Assembly (NCBI GenBank): GCA_035279705.1
Contig: DATEHG010000014.1
Location: 1 to 17,451 of the forward strand
From: DATEHG01 sp035279705
Lineage (GTDB): Bacteria > Gemmatimonadota > Gemmatimonadetes > Gemmatimonadales > GWC2-71-9
Length of the DNA stretch: 17,451 nucleotides
Reading direction: 5' to 3'
The position numbers were made by a program, and so were the translations under genes. This document shows positions 14,273 through 17,451 of this stretch, in pieces. The first letter of the stretch is position 1; every line of letters starts with the position of its first letter. The notes beneath the pieces are model-generated. The model did not search any database and was not told the origin of the DNA. It worked only from the letters and a program-made list of their open reading frames with translations.

Positions 14273-15223
14273 CTACTTCCCTCCCTCGACCGGCAGCTCG
14301 GAGCGGATGCTCCAATCCTCGAACGAGCCGTCGTACAGTCGGGCCGCGAAGCCCAATTCGCGGGCGACCGCGTAGACCAGGGAGCCCTGCTGGCCGATGT
14401 GGCAGTAGGAGACCACCGTATCCCCCGGCATCACGCCCGCCGCCGCAAAGATCTTCCGCAACTCGGCGTCGGAGTACATGTGATTGGTCGAATCGGCCAG
14501 AACCACGTAAGGGATGCTCTTTGCGCCGGCGATGTGGCCGCCGCGGGGGTTCATCTCGCTCTGGGTCGTGCCGTTGTAGAACTCGGGATCGCGCGCATCC
14601 ACGATCACCACACCTTTGCTATGGAGGTGGGCAGCGACGAAGGCCGCGTCCACCACCACGTCCGGGTGCGCCGTCGAGCGGTAGTCTCCGCGCCGGGCGG
14701 CCGGGACCGCCGTCGTCACCGGGCGGCCTTCGCTCTTCCAGACGGACACGCCGCGATCAAGCAGGAAGACGTGGCCCTTGAGCCCGGCGTACTCCAGGGT
14801 GAGCAGGATCCGGGCGGAGGGCGTGAACCAGTCCTCGTAGGTCACCACCACCGTCGACTTCGCGGTGACGCCGATGGCGGCAAGCGCGCTGTCGAGCCGG
14901 GCCGTGGCCGGCAGTTCGAGAGTCAGGGCATGCGGCAGCGCGCGCCGCGCCGGATCGTGCATCATTGCCATCGCGGCCGTATCGAAGGGGGCGGCGAAGT
15001 CCCGGCTCCGGGCAAACTGGGAGCCCGGAATGTGCTCCACCTTGTAGGCGCTGTCGGTGCCGACGTAGAGCAGCACAAGGTTGGGGTCGGAGAGGTGGCC
15101 AGCCAGCCAGGCCGAGTTGACGAAGGTGCCGCCCGGTGCGCGGTCACCACCGGTGGCCTGAGCGGCCATACCGGCTGGAAGGAGGAGGCAGAGGCAGAGG
15201 GAGACAGACAGGGACCGTTTCAT
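14273..15223 (-). CDS. Periplasmic thiosulfate sulfurtransferase (two rhodanese domains)
   Basis: A 316-aa exported sulfurtransferase. A signal peptide (LSVSLCLCLLLPAGMAAQA) places it in the periplasm. Two rhodanese domains follow. The first, about residues 33-165, has Glu (E130, in VVVTYEDWF) where the cysteine would be and is structural. The second, about 190-310, has IVDARDPEFYNG, GHIAGAKSIPY and the active loop VSYCHIGQQGS with C274 as the persulfide-forming cysteine. This inactive-active layout is standard for thiosulfate/3-mercaptopyruvate sulfurtransferases. GAGG lies eight bases before the ATG. It is the first gene of the operon, ending five bases before the GTG of the PLP enzyme. It probably generates or relays sulfane sulfur outside the inner membrane, next to the YeeE/YedE transporter. 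Confidence 0.93.
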   Translation of the reverse strand: MKRSLSVSLCLCLLLPAGMAAQATGGDRAPGGTFVNSAWLAGHLSDPNLVLLYVGTDSAYKVEHIPGSQFARSRDFAAPFDTAAMAMMHDPARRALPHALTLELPATARLDSALAAIGVTAKSTVVVTYEDWFTPSARILLTLEYAGLKGHVFLLDRGVSVWKSEGRPVTTAVPAARRGDYRSTAHPDVVVDAAFVAAHLHSKGVVIVDARDPEFYNGTTQSEMNPRGGHIAGAKSIPYVVLADSTNHMYSDAELRKIFAAAGVMPGDTVVSYCHIGQQGSLVYAVARELGFAARLYDGSFEDWSIRSELPVEGGK

Positions 15224-15320
15224 CGGGACACCTCGCTGGGGTTGGGAGGCAATACCGGTGAGATGTCAGCCGCGGCCAAGGAGATTGCAGCGAACCGCTG
15301 GCGGGTGCAGCGAAGGGTGC

Positions 15321-15376
15321 GCTGTGAGCAGTGAGCGGGATCAGCGTAAAAGGCGAAAAGAGAAGGGCGAAAAGCG
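15321..15376. repeat. Heptamer array F in divergent gap
   Basis: Eight consecutive 7-bp units in fixed phase: GCTGTGA, GCAGTGA, GCGGGAT, CAGCGTA, AAAGGCG, AAAAGAG, AAGGGCG, AAAAGCG. The first two and the last four form two related sets. It lies in the 281-base gap between the divergent rhodanese and NTF2-like genes. The rest of this gap (15224-15320 and 15377-15504) shows no clear promoter; TACAAT at 15468 is a possible -10 without a matching -35. Confidence 0.65.
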
Positions 15377-15493
15377 TGTCTGGCGGCCGGGCCATGAAGC
15401 GCAGCCTCAAGCCTCCGCGGATGTCCCAACGCAGGCGGCGGGCGCGTCCTATTTGCTGTCATCGAACTACAATCCCTGCTCACCTTCGTCCTG

Positions 15494-15507
15494 CGAGGCC
15501 CGTCTTG
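15494..15507 (+). promoter_or_regulatory. Ribosome binding site and TTG start of the NTF2-like gene
   Basis: CGAGG at 15494-15498 lies six bases before TTG at 15505. The TTG opens a typical signal peptide (LRPLPLLLAFAC), whereas any upstream in-frame start would place a basic, non-signal stretch in front of it. This decides the start. Confidence 0.6.
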
Positions 15508-16224
15508 CGACCGCTGCCCCTGCTTCTCGCCTTTGCCTGCGTCACCACCACGGCGGCGGCGCAAGTCGCCCGCGGCGACTCCGCCTACCTCGTCACCACC
15601 ACCCAGGCGCTGCTCGACGCCATCACCAGCGGCGACACCGCCGTCTGGGCTCCGGTCCTGGCCCCCGACTGGCTGCTGTCTGATGAAGAAGGCGCGGCCA
15701 TCGGGCGGAAGGAGTTCCTCGCCGGACTGCACGGCCTGCCCGCCGGGCAGTCGGGGAAGCTCACGGTCAGAAACTGGCACCTGACAGGCCGGCCCGGCGT
15801 TATCGTCATGACCTATGACGCCGACGAGGAACACCATTACTACGGCCAGCTCCTCCTCACGGTGTTCCACCAGACCGACACCTGGATCAAGGCCGGAGGG
15901 CACTGGCTGCAGCTGGCCTCCCAGGCCACGGCCCTGCCCCACCCGATCGCGGGCCGGCCTGTGGCGGCGGCACTTTCAGCGGAGTACACCGGCAGCTATG
16001 CGCTGACACCCGAGATCAAGCTGACCATTGCCGCGGATGATTCGGGATTGGTGATCAACCGGACCGGCCGCCCAGGTCAGCGCCTGTACGCACTCGACGA
16101 CCGGCTGTTCATCCGCCACGGGGTGCGCGGCTTCTGGGTGTTCGAACGGGACAGCGCGGGAAAGGTGGCGGAACTGGTGAATTGGAGGGACAACAATCGA
16201 GTGACCTGGCGGCGGGAGGAATAG
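15505..16224 (+). CDS. Secreted NTF2-like (DUF4440-type) protein
   Basis: A 239-aa exported protein of unknown function. The signal peptide is residues 1-19 (PLPLLLAFACVTTTAAA). Residues about 28-140 look like a SnoaL/DUF4440 NTF2-like domain: ALLDAITSGDTAVWAPVLAPDWLLSDEEG, where the helix, W and D pattern is typical, then a G-rK-EFL-GL stretch and beta strands ending HWLQLASQATAL. Residues about 150-239 form a second beta-rich domain beginning EYTGSYAL, like the small DUF3471-type domain attached to many secreted bacterial proteins. No catalytic residues can be named. TTG is preferred over a longer reading that would start inside the heptamer array. The stop TAG touches the start of another heptamer array. 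The cysteine in FAC is not a good lipobox. Confidence 0.78.
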   Translation: MRPLPLLLAFACVTTTAAAQVARGDSAYLVTTTQALLDAITSGDTAVWAPVLAPDWLLSDEEGAAIGRKEFLAGLHGLPAGQSGKLTVRNWHLTGRPGVIVMTYDADEEHHYYGQLLLTVFHQTDTWIKAGGHWLQLASQATALPHPIAGRPVAAALSAEYTGSYALTPEIKLTIAADDSGLVINRTGRPGQRLYALDDRLFIRHGVRGFWVFERDSAGKVAELVNWRDNNRVTWRREE

Positions 16225-16340
16225 CCGTAAGCCGTAAGCCGGGAAACTACGCTGATCCGGTAGTCGCCGGCCGTCCGGAGCTTATCTCCTTTCTCGTTTC
16301 TCCTTTCTCCTTTCTCCTATCTCCTATCTCCCATCTCCCG
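16224..16340. repeat. Heptamer array E (two unrelated heptamers)
   Basis: GCCGTAA, GCCGTAA, GCCGGGA run at 16224-16244, starting on the last base of the NTF2-like gene's stop codon. Then, after 40 ordinary bases, eight contiguous 7-bp units run at 16285-16340: TCTCCTT, TCTCGTT, TCTCCTT twice, TCTCCTA twice, TCTCCCA, TCTCCCG. The two heptamers are not complementary, so no long hairpin forms. The array fills the gap between convergent genes and stops four bases from the kinase stop codon. Confidence 0.88.
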
Positions 16341-16344
16341 CGGT

Positions 16345-17451
16345 TCAGACATCCGGGGTCACCACTTTCCGGGTGGGCGCCGTGGTCACGTCGTCCGCCG
16401 GCGCCTTGGGGGCCCTGCCCGCCTGGTAGCCGGCCCACCACGCCTCGGCGCGCGCCGGCGTCCACAGCCGCTCGAGGTCGAGCGCGGCCAGCCTGGCGGA
16501 AAGCTCCCGGGCGGTCTGGGGCCGCCTGGCAGGATCCTTCTCGAGGCAGTCCATGATGACCCGTTCGAGTCCGGCGGGAATCGGCTGGGCGGCCCTCGAG
16601 GAGAGGGGTGAAGGATCATCCCTCATGTGCGCCACGAGAATGGACATGGGTGACGAGCCGCCAAACACCTCTTCACCCGACAGGAGCCAGTAGGCCACGC
16701 AGGCCAGCGCATACAGGTCCGCCCGGCCGTCGATCTCAGCGACGGCCGCCGCCGCTTCCGGCGCGATGAACCCCGGCGTACCCGCCACCATGCCGACCAT
16801 CGTCACCTGCATCTCCCCCCGGGAGGAGGTATCCATGTTCTTGGCCAGCCCGAAGTCGAGGACCTTCAGAAAATCCGGCTCGGTCGCGTAGCGGCAGAGA
16901 AAGAGATTGGGCGGCTTGATGTCGCGATGGATCAGCCCCCGCTCGTGCGCTTCGGCCAGCGAACGGCAGGCCTGGCGGAGGATGTAGACCACCCGCTCCG
17001 GAGGCTGGGGGCCGTCCCGCCGGACCAGCGCATTGAGGTCAAGCCCGTCGAGCAGCTCCATCACGTAGTAGAAGGTGCCGTCCCGCGCGATTCCGAAGTC
17101 GTACACACTGACGGAATGCGGTGACTGGAGCGCGGCCGTGGCCTGCGCCTCGCGCACGAACCGCTGCAGGACCTCGGTCGCACCCTGCTCGTTCGCCTCG
17201 CCCAGCTGGTCCCGCCGGACCAGCTTCACCGCCGCCGGACGGGCCAGGAACTGGTGGGTGGCCTTCCACACCTCTCCCATCCCCCCCCTGCCCAGCAACT
17301 CGACGAGGTGATAGCTGCCCATGGCCCGGGCCCGGGCCAGCTGCTCGCCCATCCGGTAGAGAATCCGCGATACCCCCACCGCGATGCCTATCGCGCAGGC
17401 CGTCTGGACCAGCAGCCGGATATACGCGGCGGCACCGGGGTCCGGCACCAC
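16345..17451 (-). CDS. Membrane-anchored Ser/Thr protein kinase (N-terminus beyond window)
   Basis: A Hanks-type bacterial serine/threonine kinase; 368 residues are visible and the frame is open at the right edge, so the gene very probably starts outside. Seen from the visible end: a hydrophobic segment (YIRLLVQTACAIGIAVGV) followed by a charged linker, then the kinase domain with LGRGGMGEVW, the ATP-binding Lys in AAVKLV, HRDIKPPNLF (catalytic D177 of the fragment), LDFGLAKN (D199), GTPGFIAPEAA, DLYALACVAYWLLSG, and ARRPQTARELSARL, ending in a polar tail. The membrane segment precedes the kinase, the reverse of the usual PknB layout with a C-terminal extracellular part. A multi-helix or sensor N-terminus is likely, but unseen. 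Confidence 0.93.
   Translation of the reverse strand: MVPDPGAAAYIRLLVQTACAIGIAVGVSRILYRMGEQLARARAMGSYHLVELLGRGGMGEVWKATHQFLARPAAVKLVRRDQLGEANEQGATEVLQRFVREAQATAALQSPHSVSVYDFGIARDGTFYYVMELLDGLDLNALVRRDGPQPPERVVYILRQACRSLAEAHERGLIHRDIKPPNLFLCRYATEPDFLKVLDFGLAKNMDTSSRGEMQVTMVGMVAGTPGFIAPEAAAAVAEIDGRADLYALACVAYWLLSGEEVFGGSSPMSILVAHMRDDPSPLSSRAAQPIPAGLERVIMDCLEKDPARRPQTARELSARLAALDLERLWTPARAEAWWAGYQAGRAPKAPADDVTTAPTRKVVTPDV

Noticed and set aside
12832..14781. A 649-codon open frame on the + strand opposite the desulfurase-like gene
   Set aside because: It is antisense to a clear PLP enzyme and ends in a run of Arg/Pro/Ser, typical of an out-of-frame reading.
14255..15334. A + strand open frame opposite the rhodanese gene
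   Set aside because: The rhodanese on the other strand has a signal peptide, active site and Shine-Dalgarno; this frame has none of these.
15331..15504. N-terminal extension of the NTF2-like protein
   Set aside because: It starts inside heptamer array F, is very basic, and would bury the signal peptide; the TTG at 15505 has its own ribosome binding site.

Overview
The window is GC-rich (about two thirds G+C by eye) Gram-negative-type bacterial DNA. Evidence for an outer membrane is a beta-barrel-like protein, several Sec-type signal peptides and a lipoprotein. The gene mix fits Gemmatimonadota or a similar soil or aquatic phylum: a split YeeE/YedE transporter, a LytS/LytTR pair, an M61 peptidase, and a Ser/Thr kinase with a membrane-anchored N-terminus. 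This placement is inference; no marker gene is present.

Region 1 (3-6658, + strand) carries transketolase, transaldolase, a DAACS-family dicarboxylate/amino-acid symporter and a secreted M61 metallopeptidase with a PDZ domain. The first two are the non-oxidative pentose phosphate enzymes. Region 2 (6659-7422) is a REP/RAYT element between two convergent genes: an IS200-like Y1 transposase flanked by 56-bp inverted repeats. The repeats are identical except in one hairpin, where all three stem changes are compensatory. Region 3 (7408-10607, - strand) holds glutamyl-Q tRNA(Asp) synthetase, whose stop codon lies inside the right REP, a beta-barrel outer membrane protein, and a LytS-type histidine kinase. 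The kinase is divergent from its probable partner, a LytTR response regulator at 10834-11628.

Region 4 (11630-15223, - strand) is a compact operon. In transcription order it encodes a periplasmic two-domain rhodanese, a class V PLP enzyme like cysteine desulfurase, two YeeE/YedE half-transporters and a 48-residue lipoprotein. Overlaps or gaps are only a few bases. It looks like a system that handles sulfane sulfur or thiosulfate in the periplasm, imports it and uses it in the cytoplasm. Region 5 (15321-17451) has a secreted NTF2-like protein and the C-terminal part of a Ser/Thr protein kinase that runs off the right edge.

The most unusual feature is that six intergenic gaps are filled with degenerate tandem repeats of exactly 7 bp. 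The heptamer sequence differs at every locus. At three loci, two arms pair into a long hairpin, and at three loci the array starts on the stop codon of the gene before it. They look like one class of element with a constant period but no constant sequence.
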